Shown here: positions 17,476 to 25,347 of the stretch, one piece after another
Numbering within the stretch: position 1 is the first letter of the stretch
How the letters are laid out: each line of letters opens with the position of its first letter
The notes under the pieces: generated by a model
Databases searched by the model: none
Seen by the model: only the letters and a program-made list of their open reading frames with translations
What the model was told of the DNA's origin: nothing
Made by a program: the position numbers and the translations under genes
Origin: Candidatus Bathyarchaeota archaeon
Lineage (GTDB): Archaea > Thermoproteota > Bathyarchaeia > TCS64
Assembly: GCA_026394265.1 (NCBI GenBank)
Contig: JAPKYO010000070.1
Coordinates: forward strand, 1 to 57,220
Length of the DNA stretch: 57,220 nt
Direction of reading: 5' to 3'

Positions 17476-20400
17476 AGGCCGCCGCCTCCTGGGTGGAATT
17501 GTACGAAGATTAGGCCGAAGCCCCAGCCCTCGACGCCTGCGAGGGTGCTGAGGACCTGCTCCTCAGCGAACCCGGCCTCAAGCATATAGTTGAGGAATAG
17601 TTGGCGGGGCGTGTTGCCCCTTGGCTGCTTCGCCATGAAGCCCTCGGCGAGCCTACGGAGCCTTACAGCGGGTGTCTCAGGCTGTGGATCGGGTGTATCG
17701 GAACTGGAATTTTCAGGGGGTTTAGACATGAGACATGGGGTGTGTTTCTTAGGTTCACCAGAATTTTCGGTTCCGTTGGTTCCGATAGGCTCCTTCAGAA
17801 GTGTGTCGAGGGTCGCCTTCCTGACTCGCCCGAGCTCTGACTTGAACTTGAGGGGCTTCCCAGGCGTCTTGACGAGGAACTTGAGCCCGGCGGCCTTGTT
17901 GAGAACCCGGCGTATGTAGCGGAGCCGAGCCTCAGTGGTCGCGCCGTAGACCTTCCCGGCGACCTCCTTGACTTCCATATCTACATTCGGGTTGTCGCGT
18001 AGGACCTCGATTATTCTGAGTTCGTAGCTGGTGAGTCCCACCTTCATGCGGGCGGGTAGCAGTGCTTTGAGTAGGGAGATTCCGGCCTCCGCGTCCTCCT
18101 CGGTGGCTTCGAGTATTCTTCCGCCTGATTCTGAGGTGGTGAATTTCCGGTGCGCCATGTTGAGGATCGCGTTGCTCTGGGCGCGTCTGTAGGCGTGGAG
18201 GAGGTCGCGGGTGAGGCCCTCAACCTCCCTGCTGCTTATATCGAGGGTTTGCAGGGTCTCGATTATTGAGGGGCTCTTACTCCGGGTGAAGGCGTCTTCC
18301 ATGAGGTCCTTACGGGAGAGCGTGACGCCCTGGTCTTCGTCCTCTAGCTTGATCTCGGGTGGGAGCACAAATTGTAGGATATAGCTGAGCCAGGTGCCAT
18401 AAATCACGTCGCCGTACTCTCTGGGGAGCGTCGTGGCCTCGACTGGCTTCAGATAATCTGAGGTGATTCCAAACTCGGCGAGGGCGTCGTCCACCTGTTG
18501 TCTGGGAATAGGTTCAAGACTCTGGTAAATGCTCCAGAGGAGGCCCTCGGTGATTGCCGCTATTAGGTGTAGGACAAGCTTCACGTCGTCTGCTGTGAGG
18601 TTATCTGAGGCGGTATTTTGTATTGGGTTATCCAGCATTAGGCCGCTGCTGACGAGGTTGCCAATCTCCACGAAGCCCGCGAGGGTCTCCGGCAGCCTGC
18701 TGACCTTGGCCCTCGTTGCCATTTGGACGTCGTTGATCTCAAGGATTGAGGTCATTATGGGGGCCGGGTAGACTTCGGCAGTGTAGACGCGGGGCTTGAA
18801 GTTACCCGTCTCCTCGTCGTGCTCCATTACGATTAAGGTGATCTTGTTATCCTCAATCGCCTGTTTTAGGACGGTGGCGACGTCGTTGGCCTCCTGCTCC
18901 CCGGCGTCTCGCCCCTGCTTAACGTGGTAAAGTGTCTCAATCTCAGCAATTATCAAGGTGGTGTGGTGTAGGAGCTGACGCGCGTATCGTTCGAGGACGG
19001 ACCTTGTGATCCTCGTCGCCATAACTACCCGGACGCCGATTCTGCGCTGTAGCTTGGCTATTGCTCCCTTCCCGCCTCCGCTTGGGCCGAGTATGATAAG
19101 GGCCTCCTGACCGCGTTCGTTGACGTAGTCGCCGCCCTCCCTACTGTATCGGCGCAGGGGTGGGGAGCAGACGCTCACCTGATTATAGATAAGATCCTCG
19201 CGGAGCTCCTCGTCGCTGACAAGGAAGCCTGAGATAAACTTCGCGAGGTGATCCTTGAGTCGTGGGTGGCTGAGCAGCGTCCAGCCCCTCCTGAGAACCG
19301 GGGGATCTATGAGCCACTGGGGATCGACCTCATTCTCGATAACGCTACTAAGGTCTGCCTCCTCCTGCTGTGACTTCTCTGGCTGCTTATACTTCGCCAA
19401 GCGGGCGTTGAGGTCTTGGCTAACTAAGTCGACAAGTTGCTGGGCCTCGCCCTTGAACAGGATCTGCTTCTCTTCGAGGCGTCCAATCAACTGCTTCCGG
19501 CTGTGCTCGCTGTCCCGTATTCTGACCCTGTCGGTGTAGGTGGTGGCGTTGCCGTCGACCTTCTTGGTAAATGTAAGGTGATCCTTAAACTCGCGATCAA
19601 TCTTAACGGCGACCTCAACGGCGTTGAAGCGGTATCTATAGACCCCCGCGGCCAGATCCTTATCGGTGCTGCTGAAGAGGAGGACGCTATCGGGCTTATC
19701 GGTACTGACTTTTCCGGTGTTCTCCGGAGACATAGGGTGTGTCTCATGTCTAGAGGGGTCTTTTTTCTCAGTTCCGATAGTACCGATCGCCTCAGGTTTC
19801 GGGTCAAGCGCCGTCTCAGGCAGGAGGCCGTCCTCTATGACCTTCTTAACGACCTCCCTGAACTTCTCGCCCCGCAGAACCCCTGGTTTACAGTCCTCAC
19901 AGTGGATAATCCCCTTCTTGACGGCGTAGAGCTCAAGGCTACCGCCGCCTGTGCCATGCTGGAAGCAGTAGGACCTATTGTTTATTGTGTCGACGTGGAA
20001 GCTGACTCCGCTCTTAGGGCTCCCGTGAACCGGGTGCTCACCACGATACTGGCCCGGCTTCCCCCGGATTGGTTGGAGGCTGCCAAGGTCAACGACTCGA
20101 TCAATAGGGAGGCTTATTCTCTCATACTTTGGCCGCCTGCGCTCGTCCTCTTCGAGGAATTTCTGGATCTCGCCTCTCTGCTCCTCTTCAGCCTCCTCAG
20201 TCAACTCGTCGGGCCACTTCGCGGGCTGAATCGCCTCAAGAGTCTCCGCGAACCTCTCCGCAGGTATCTCCTCAAGGGCGTGTGTCAGTAGGACGCTGCG
20301 CAGCTTAGATACTCGGTGGACCCCCCCAGGTAACTTGACGAGCATACCAAGCGGCGCGTCGACGTCGCCCACCTTCGGGAAGAATTCGAGGCTTGGCTCG

Positions 20401-20831
20401 TTTAGTTCCCTCTTGAGTTTCTCGCCCCAGAGGTGAACCACCCGAACCGGCGTAGGCTCTATGAAGCCCCAGAGGTGGACGCTGGGCTGCCCCTGCTGAC
20501 TCTGCTCAACTAAGATTGATTTTACAGGGAAGGTTTTGACTACATAGGCTAGGGTATTCCTTACGGAAACCATTACGTCGGCGTGGTGCTGAGGGTCAAA
20601 ATCAGCAGCGAACCACTTGACGAGTCCATTCTGATCCTTACAGTAGGGACCGATTGTTATGTCGCTGTGGAGGTGTCTGAGGATAACGTCGTCGCCAAGG
20701 GGCTGCTTCTCTGAGAGGTATTTCGGCTCCTCCAGACCCGTCTGCCGTCCATAGCAGTCGGCGCGTCCTATGAAGAGGTGTTTTACCTGCTCAACGATTC
20801 GCGGCTCAGAATCGCCATAAGGGCTTCTCAT
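17472..20831 (-). CDS. Primase-helicase replication protein (archaeo-eukaryotic primase-like N-terminus, P-loop ATPase, wHTH)
   Basis: A 1119-residue protein and the element's likely replication initiator. The N-terminus (KHLFIGRADCYGRQTGLEEP at about 17-36, FAADFDPQHHADVM, VEQSQQGQPSVHLWGFIEP, MLVKLPGGVHRVSK) resembles primases of the archaeo-eukaryotic type seen in TOTE-like systems. A Cys/His segment near 290-320 may bind zinc. Walker A LGPSGGGKGAIAK lies near 580 and Walker B LIIAEIE near 626, giving a helicase-type ATPase. The C-terminal 250 residues carry winged-helix-like DNA binding and a disordered Pro/Ser/Thr stretch. Catalytic metal residues of the primase are not pinned down by eye. 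Confidence 0.75.
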   Translation of the reverse strand: MRSPYGDSEPRIVEQVKHLFIGRADCYGRQTGLEEPKYLSEKQPLGDDVILRHLHSDITIGPYCKDQNGLVKWFAADFDPQHHADVMVSVRNTLAYVVKTFPVKSILVEQSQQGQPSVHLWGFIEPTPVRVVHLWGEKLKRELNEPSLEFFPKVGDVDAPLGMLVKLPGGVHRVSKLRSVLLTHALEEIPAERFAETLEAIQPAKWPDELTEEAEEEQRGEIQKFLEEDERRRPKYERISLPIDRVVDLGSLQPIRGKPGQYRGEHPVHGSPKSGVSFHVDTINNRSYCFQHGTGGGSLELYAVKKGIIHCEDCKPGVLRGEKFREVVKKVIEDGLLPETALDPKPEAIGTIGTEKKDPSRHETHPMSPENTGKVSTDKPDSVLLFSSTDKDLAAGVYRYRFNAVEVAVKIDREFKDHLTFTKKVDGNATTYTDRVRIRDSEHSRKQLIGRLEEKQILFKGEAQQLVDLVSQDLNARLAKYKQPEKSQQEEADLSSVIENEVDPQWLIDPPVLRRGWTLLSHPRLKDHLAKFISGFLVSDEELREDLIYNQVSVCSPPLRRYSREGGDYVNERGQEALIILGPSGGGKGAIAKLQRRIGVRVVMATRITRSVLERYARQLLHHTTLIIAEIETLYHVKQGRDAGEQEANDVATVLKQAIEDNKITLIVMEHDEETGNFKPRVYTAEVYPAPIMTSILEINDVQMATRAKVSRLPETLAGFVEIGNLVSSGLMLDNPIQNTASDNLTADDVKLVLHLIAAITEGLLWSIYQSLEPIPRQQVDDALAEFGITSDYLKPVEATTLPREYGDVIYGTWLSYILQFVLPPEIKLEDEDQGVTLSRKDLMEDAFTRSKSPSIIETLQTLDISSREVEGLTRDLLHAYRRAQSNAILNMAHRKFTTSESGGRILEATEEDAEAGISLLKALLPARMKVGLTSYELRIIEVLRDNPNVDMEVKEVAGKVYGATTEARLRYIRRVLNKAAGLKFLVKTPGKPLKFKSELGRVRKATLDTLLKEPIGTNGTENSGEPKKHTPCLMSKPPENSSSDTPDPQPETPAVRLRRLAEGFMAKQPRGNTPRQLFLNYMLEAGFAEEQVLSTLAGVEGWGFGLIFVQFHPGGGGL

Positions 20832-21019
20832 GGCTGCTGCTCCTTGGGGTAGATTACGACGAATATATGCCAGCCCTGAGGGGTACTTCTATGGAGCTCA
20901 GATTGAGTGGCTCTAGGGGCGTAGAGGTTGCGGATAGCGTCGGAGGTCTCTAGGAGAGGTTGAGGGTCCACGCCGTCGTAGGTGAGTTTTATTTTAACAG
21001 GAATTAGGGACTTTTGCAT
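20828..21019 (-). CDS. Hypothetical element protein (63 residues)
   Basis: Starts MQKSLIPVKIKLTYDGVDPQ and ends GWHIFVVIYPKEQQP, an alternating beta-like pattern. Its TGA overlaps the primase-helicase ATG (ATGA), and its start lies inside the end of the gene before it. Function unknown. Confidence 0.55.
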   Translation of the reverse strand: MQKSLIPVKIKLTYDGVDPQPLLETSDAIRNLYAPRATQSELHRSTPQGWHIFVVIYPKEQQP

Positions 21020-21332
21020 TAGTGTTTGTCTCCTTCCCGCATTTCCATATAATCAGGTGATAGGGCTCGCAGAGCCCGTACTCGCGTTCCAGTTGACTGA
21101 CGCGGCGGTCAAACTCCGCTGTTGTCATGTCTTTTTTACTTGTTTCGCGCCTCACGAATTTGGAGCAGTGGCTGTTCCAGTTGAGGGGGCCGCCGCTGTG
21201 GTTGCAGGAGTACGTTTCCCGATTCAGATATTGGCAGAATTCGCAGACGTTCAGGAGCCGGTACAGTGAGTTCTCGAACTCTTCGAGAATTAGGCCGTCC
21301 GGATCTCGGCGTCGGAGCTCGTTGAAACTCAC
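20994..21332 (-). CDS. Hypothetical element protein with cysteine cluster (112 residues)
   Basis: GTG-started. The central segment VCEFCQYLNRETYSCNHSGG with a later HCSKFV gives a C-x2-C ... C ... C spacing suited to a zinc site or Fe-S cluster. The C-terminal half is helical (TTAEFDRRVSQLEREYGLCE). Overlaps both neighbours. Family unknown; a small zinc-binding regulator or replication accessory protein is a guess. Confidence 0.55.
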   Translation of the reverse strand: MSFNELRRRDPDGLILEEFENSLYRLLNVCEFCQYLNRETYSCNHSGGPLNWNSHCSKFVRRETSKKDMTTAEFDRRVSQLEREYGLCEPYHLIIWKCGKETNTNAKVPNSC

Positions 21333-21481
21333 TGCTTTACAGCCTCCTTGAGTAGCTGCTCCACCCTGTCGAGGCGTCGGCGAAGCTCGCGAAGCTTAGT
21401 CGGCGACAAGGTTAATCCCTGTACGGGTGTTTCGTTTATGGAGGACGCGGAGTCCTGGGCGGCTCTTGCAGGGTTACTCAA
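21329..21481 (-). CDS. Small charged protein with C-terminal coiled coil (50 residues, element)
   Basis: TTG 21479-21481 overlaps the TGA of the RHH gene, and its own TGA overlaps the next GTG. It reads MSNPARAAQDSASSINETPV then LSPTKLRELRRRLDRVEQLL, so the C-terminal half is one amphipathic helix. Function unknown. It may partner the RHH protein, being coupled to it in translation. Confidence 0.5.
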   Translation of the reverse strand: MSNPARAAQDSASSINETPVQGLTLSPTKLRELRRRLDRVEQLLKEAVKQ

Positions 21482-21633
21482 GACTCACGCGCCTCCACCT
21501 TGTCGCGCTCTAGTTTCTCCCTGACGGCTACCCTGAGCCACTCACTTGGCGACATGTAGCCGGGTGTCGAAATGATCTTCTCAAACAGGTCGCCCGATAT
21601 TCGGAAGGCAACCGTTCTAGTGTTTCCGGTCAT
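21478..21633 (-). CDS. Ribbon-helix-helix DNA-binding protein (51 residues, element)
   Basis: Starts MTGNTRTVAFRISGDLFEKI, then SPSEWLRVAVREKLERDK: a beta strand followed by two helices, the RHH/CopG pattern, with TVAFRIS as the DNA-contacting strand. As first gene of the long minus-strand operon it probably represses its own promoter and sets copy or expression level. A TATA-like TTTATAG lies about 20 bases ahead of the ATG on the reverse strand. Confidence 0.75.
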   Translation of the reverse strand: MTGNTRTVAFRISGDLFEKIISTPGYMSPSEWLRVAVREKLERDKVEARES

Positions 21634-21685
21634 TATACCTCAATTCTATAAATGCAAACATTATTATATGAAAAACGAAGACATA

Positions 21686-21708
21686 CTTGTGATATAATAT
21701 GTCACAAG
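21686..21708. promoter_or_regulatory. Perfect 7-bp inverted repeat operator overlapping a start codon
   Basis: CTTGTGA at 21686-21692 and TCACAAG at 21702-21708 are exact reverse complements around a 9-base TATA-rich centre. The repeat covers the ATG (21699) of the plus-strand regulator and faces the RHH operon promoter on the other strand, so one bound protein could control both directions. The regulator at 21699 or the RHH protein is the likely binder. Confidence 0.7.
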
Positions 21709-22466
21709 ATAAGCGCCCACGGGGGAAGACGAAGGAGAAGCACCCCATAGCAGCTATTCTCAAGCACCTCGCAACCGAGGGAGAGAAAAGTCAACCTGAC
21801 TTAGCTGAAAAAGTGCCTTACCGGACGCTTATTCGCGTCTTGCAGCGGCTGGAGAAAAGCGGGTTAGTAGTTCTGAGCTCAACGAAACGCTATGAGTTCC
21901 AAGGAGGCCCTCGCAACCAGTGGAAACTTACCTTCCAAGGCGTGTTAGCTGCCTTAAAGCAAGAATATCCTTTAAAAAAGGATATAAACTTCAATAAATT
22001 TACAGATTTGTTTTTCTGCCAGCCTGAATATGATATAATTATTGAAAAATACAAGGACCTTTCACTAATATTTAGAAAGTGGAGTTACATTAAGAAAAAT
22101 CCGGAAGTTAGATCACTATTACTCTCGGATATTGTAGAATATAGAAGCCCGTTCGCCCCCCTAGACTTGACCGAGGATATTGATCGGGATCTAGATAATT
22201 TGCCGGTATTTTCCGAATTGAGGCAGTTTGAAGAGGCAGAGGAGAGACACTTTGTTAAAACGGTGCTCCAGCTTGATCACCTCTTCTCTTCAAGTGCTAA
22301 ATTTGAGCTCGAAGCGCCTCCTGAGAATCGGGGCAGAATATGGCCTGTCTTCGAGTACCTGATTAAGGACCCAGAGATAAGGGCGCAGGTTTACGCCTTC
22401 ATTATGGAGGAGGAGTTAAGGGCTGAAGGCGTTAAAATGGTCAAGGAGAAATATTGCTTTATCTAA
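21699..22466 (+). CDS. Winged-helix transcriptional regulator (element, divergent to main operon)
   Basis: A 255-residue protein. Its first 80 residues form a winged helix: HPIAAILKHLATEGEKSQPD, then LAEKVPYRTLIRVLQRLEKS, GLVVLSSTKRYEF and WKLTFQGVLAAL. The rest is a helical, AT-rich-coded domain of unknown kind, probably for ligand or partner binding. Composition is clearly more AT-rich than the host genes. It is the only plus-strand gene in the element, starts inside a perfect palindrome, and ends overlapping the recombinase gene tail-to-tail by 4 bases. Likely the lysogeny- or maintenance-type switch, by inference. Confidence 0.72.
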   Translation: MSQDKRPRGKTKEKHPIAAILKHLATEGEKSQPDLAEKVPYRTLIRVLQRLEKSGLVVLSSTKRYEFQGGPRNQWKLTFQGVLAALKQEYPLKKDINFNKFTDLFFCQPEYDIIIEKYKDLSLIFRKWSYIKKNPEVRSLLLSDIVEYRSPFAPLDLTEDIDRDLDNLPVFSELRQFEEAEERHFVKTVLQLDHLFSSSAKFELEAPPENRGRIWPVFEYLIKDPEIRAQVYAFIMEEELRAEGVKMVKEKYCFI

Positions 22467-23635
22467 GCGCCCTCTTTATTTAGCAGCTTCTTTATCTCGG
22501 TTATCTCTTCGAGGAGGGCTTTATTGATCTCGTCTTGTTTTTGTAGCCGACTCTTTAACGCCTCCGTCTCGCTGCTCTGCCCCTGCTTCGCCGACTCAAG
22601 CGCTCCCATTTGCTTGCGTAGTTCTGTAACCTCCCTCCTGGGGACATTGAGTGGATCTTCGCTGAGGATATTCAGCCAAGTCTGTGCCTCTGCGTATTTT
22701 TCCTCATACCAATCTGGGTCAAGCCACGGGCTCTTATCATAACCCAGCTTGTCTGGGGAGTGGCCTAGGAAGAACTCGGCGACCTCAACGTCTACTCCGC
22801 TGAGCCTCCACCTGCTACGGAATACTCCCCTTAGCCTGTGGAGGTTTAAGCCGTACCTGTTGCCCTTATAGTCGTCCTTCTGCTCAATGTAGCCGAGTCG
22901 CTGAAGAGTTCGGGTCCACTGCTTCTGGAGGCTCTTCTTACTGGCTTCCTTGAATATTTGGCCGGGGGCGCTGCCTCTCTGCCTCATGTATGCGCCGAGT
23001 AGCCGGGCTCCGTCACGCCCGAAGAAGGTGTAGAAGTTCTCTATGTTCTTGGTGTGCTTCCTGCCGCCGAGCTCAATCTTTATGGGTCCCTCGGGCTTAT
23101 CCCTGAGTTGCTTCAGGGTAGCCTCAAGCCCCGCCTCGTTCCAGTGGGTGAATCCCTCTTCGTCAAGCCCGGCCTGGAGCATGATCAACCAGATCGCCTG
23201 ATACTTCCCCTTACTCGCGAGCACGGTCTTCTTCACAGTGTCAACGTCTAGCTTGCTCCTTACGGGCTCAACCTCGCTACGGATAATGAAGGATTTATCC
23301 GAAGGAAGGGAGGCGCGGTTATGGTCGAAGTAGCTCCTTATACTGACGTAGTATCCCTGCTTGCTCTCAGCCCTTAACTTAGTGAAGGAATTAACCCACC
23401 GTTGGAGGGCGTCGAGGATTAGGTATTGTTCACCGTTCCCAGCGACGCGCTGTTTCTCGATCAATTGGTCTGGGGTAAGTCCCGCTAACTTTGGCTCTGA
23501 CTCGTTGAGGTAGGCGAGGAATCGCCTGAGTCTCTTCTCACCGTTGTACCCGTGGTTCTTGGATACTCTGCTCTTCCAGTTCTCCACGGTAGCCCAGCCC
23601 TCTGACAACTTCACACCTGATACAATAGACGACAT
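22463..23635 (-). CDS. Tyrosine recombinase / integrase
   Basis: A 390-residue site-specific recombinase starting 16 bases inside the right TCTGGG. The N-terminal 120 residues are a core-binding domain. The catalytic domain shows K193 (GGRKHTKN), H266 and R269 (LHRLRG), H292 (FLGHSPD) and a nucleophile candidate Y310 or Y314 (DPDWYEEKY). The first catalytic arginine, normally in GLRxSE, is not there: the spot reads AGLDEEGF (155-162). A C-terminal coiled coil (about 335-388) is an addition. A TATA-like GATATAATAC between the gene and the end can drive it. Presumed to have inserted the element. Confidence 0.88.
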   Translation of the reverse strand: MSSIVSGVKLSEGWATVENWKSRVSKNHGYNGEKRLRRFLAYLNESEPKLAGLTPDQLIEKQRVAGNGEQYLILDALQRWVNSFTKLRAESKQGYYVSIRSYFDHNRASLPSDKSFIIRSEVEPVRSKLDVDTVKKTVLASKGKYQAIWLIMLQAGLDEEGFTHWNEAGLEATLKQLRDKPEGPIKIELGGRKHTKNIENFYTFFGRDGARLLGAYMRQRGSAPGQIFKEASKKSLQKQWTRTLQRLGYIEQKDDYKGNRYGLNLHRLRGVFRSRWRLSGVDVEVAEFFLGHSPDKLGYDKSPWLDPDWYEEKYAEAQTWLNILSEDPLNVPRREVTELRKQMGALESAKQGQSSETEALKSRLQKQDEINKALLEEITEIKKLLNKEGA

Positions 23636-23650
23636 ATCTGTATTATATCT

Positions 23651-23656
23651 TCTGGG
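23651..23656 (+). repeat. Right attachment core (attR), TCTGGG
   Basis: Second copy of the six-base core. The host coding frame resumes directly after it as GAG ATG CCC, joining the 5' part that ends at 15145. Confidence 0.75.
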
Positions 23657-23874
23657 AGATGCCCCCCGAGGAGGAAGACTACAGCAGGGGGCACGGCTGG
23701 AAGTGCGGCCTCACCTTCAGGGGCCTCACGCGGTTCGCGAAGCCCTACCCGATAGGGGCCTCCTGCCTCAGCGCCGACCCAAGGAGAGGAGCCTTTCTTA
23801 ACGGCGCCAAGCTAACCGAGGACCAGGTCGACTCGATCCTCGAGGCCGCTGAGGACGATCAAGGCGAGGGATAA
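23657..23874 (+). pseudogene. 3' part of the split PUA/EVE-like host gene
   Basis: Continues the protein begun at 14944: EMPPEEEDYSRGHGWKCGLT, then FRGLTRFAKPYPIGASCLSA and AKLTEDQVDSILEAAEDD, to TAA at 23872-23874. It lacks its own promoter; an internal ATG at 23659 could still start it. The HGWKC and RFxKPxPI patterns recall PUA-fold proteins. The frame match across the 8.5-kb insertion is the strongest evidence for the element boundaries. Confidence 0.8.
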
Positions 23875-23907
23875 GCTGAAACACGCCGCCGCTCGACCAG
23901 ATAGGGG

Positions 23908-25347
23908 ATGAGCCAACTCGCGGGGCTGCTGAGCCGAAGAGGCGAAGACGTCACCCAGTTGCTATTGAAAATACTTTGGGAAACGCGAGTTCGCCACGAC
24001 GCCTATGGTGTGGCGACGCCTGAAGGCGTGGAGCATAGTCCCAAGTCTCTCGAGTTCACCTCGCTCACATCAAGCGCCGCCCTCGCTCATAGGCTCGTCA
24101 AGGTCCACCCAACCGATAACCCGCAGCCACTCCTCGACGAGGGAAGGGTTATCGCATTCGTGGGCAGACTCGGGGATACACCCGAGCCGAACAGCCTCGC
24201 GGCGGCGAACATCATGAGGGGTGAGGTCGAAGAGGGTTTCAAAGAGTTGCTCACAGAACAAGAGGGATCGTGGGCAGCCGCTGTCGCCGAAGAGAACGCG
24301 ATAACATGCGCTCGGGACACGATTGGAGCAGTACCCCTCTATTATGGTCGAAACGAGGAGCTAATCGGCATCTCAACAGATACGAAAACCCTCCTCAGAC
24401 TCGGGATAGAGCCGCTCAGGGTCAAGCCCGGCCACATAGTGACGTTGAGCAGAGAGGAAGTACGCGACGAGGAGATCGCCCCCCTAGAGGAGCCACCACA
24501 ATCATCAATGAGCCTCGACGAAGGCGCTGATGAATTGGACAGGCTTCTGGGGCGCGCCGCGTCTAGGACGAGCCGAGGTCTGAACTCACCCACGCTCGCC
24601 TTCTCCGGAGGCATAGACAGCACGATCCTCGCCCACTTCCTGAAACGCGCCGGGGCACACCCGAGACTCACCTGCGTCGGCTCCACCGACTCAGCGGACA
24701 TCGACGCCGCCGAGGCTGCTGCGGACGCCCTTGGACTCCCCGTCAGCATCAAGACATTCACCGAGGCCGACTTGGAGGACCACATCGGCGCGATACTTGG
24801 GAGCGTCGAGGAGGCAGACCCAATGAAGGTGGGCGTCGCAGCTCCACTCTACTTTGTCGCCCTAGACACCGCAGCGAGACCTTGCAGGGCCATCTTCTCC
24901 GGCAACGGGAGCGACGAGCTCTTCGGCGGCTACGCCAAGTATGCTCAGGAGTACCAGACACAGGGGGAAAGCGTGAGGGCGACGATGTTCCGGGACGTGG
25001 CACGCTCACACGAGGTCAACCTAGAGAGGGACTGGAAGGTCTGCTCAGATCTCGGCCTCGAACTAAGGACACCCTTCACTGACCCCGGGCTCACACGGTT
25101 TGCACTCAGTCTCCCGCTCAGCCACAAGCTTCCACGCGAGGGAAAGGAGCCGAGGAAGATCATACTCAGACACCTTGCCAAGAAGCTAGGCTTCCCCAAA
25201 GACATAGCTGAGAAACCGAAGAAGGCCGCCCAGTATTCCTCCGGCACAGGCAAGATGATCGAGAGGATCGCGAAGAGACACGGGAAGAACGTCGCGGGCT
25301 ACCTCGCCGAGAGACTCGAAGAGGTTAGGAGATTTGAGCAAGGCTGA
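23908..25347 (+). CDS. Asparagine synthetase B-like protein lacking the glutaminase cysteine
   Basis: A 479-residue protein with the two-domain layout of AsnB. The N-terminal glutaminase-like domain starts MSQLAGLLSRRGED instead of MCGIAG, so the nucleophile Cys2 is absent. The synthetase domain is intact: PP-loop AFSGGIDSTILAHFLK near 231-246, then GNGSDELFGGYAKYAQEY, and LELRTPFTDPGLTRFAL. It should activate a carboxylate with ATP and use free ammonia or another amine; asparagine is the default product. It overlaps nth by 14 bases, and only 33 bases separate it from the split gene, so it may belong to the same transcription unit. Confidence 0.85.
   Translation: MSQLAGLLSRRGEDVTQLLLKILWETRVRHDAYGVATPEGVEHSPKSLEFTSLTSSAALAHRLVKVHPTDNPQPLLDEGRVIAFVGRLGDTPEPNSLAAANIMRGEVEEGFKELLTEQEGSWAAAVAEENAITCARDTIGAVPLYYGRNEELIGISTDTKTLLRLGIEPLRVKPGHIVTLSREEVRDEEIAPLEEPPQSSMSLDEGADELDRLLGRAASRTSRGLNSPTLAFSGGIDSTILAHFLKRAGAHPRLTCVGSTDSADIDAAEAAADALGLPVSIKTFTEADLEDHIGAILGSVEEADPMKVGVAAPLYFVALDTAARPCRAIFSGNGSDELFGGYAKYAQEYQTQGESVRATMFRDVARSHEVNLERDWKVCSDLGLELRTPFTDPGLTRFALSLPLSHKLPREGKEPRKIILRHLAKKLGFPKDIAEKPKKAAQYSSGTGKMIERIAKRHGKNVAGYLAERLEEVRRFEQG

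Larger units (their letters stand above)
15140..23656 (-). mobile_element. 8.5-kb integrated genetic element (tyrosine recombinase, primase-helicase, RHH)
   Basis: The element lies between two TCTGGG copies 8511 bases apart. Outside them, the two halves of one host gene join in frame. Inside are one plus-strand regulator and a minus-strand recombinase ending tail-to-tail with it, plus eleven minus-strand genes that mostly overlap by 4 bases and look like a single operon from 21633 down to 15257. Content (RHH repressor, primase-helicase, integrase, many tiny genes, no recognisable capsid protein) recalls small integrative plasmids such as the pRN1 group of Sulfolobales, but the proteins are different. 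The recombinase is intact beside the right end. No partner for conjugation is seen. Confidence 0.88.
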
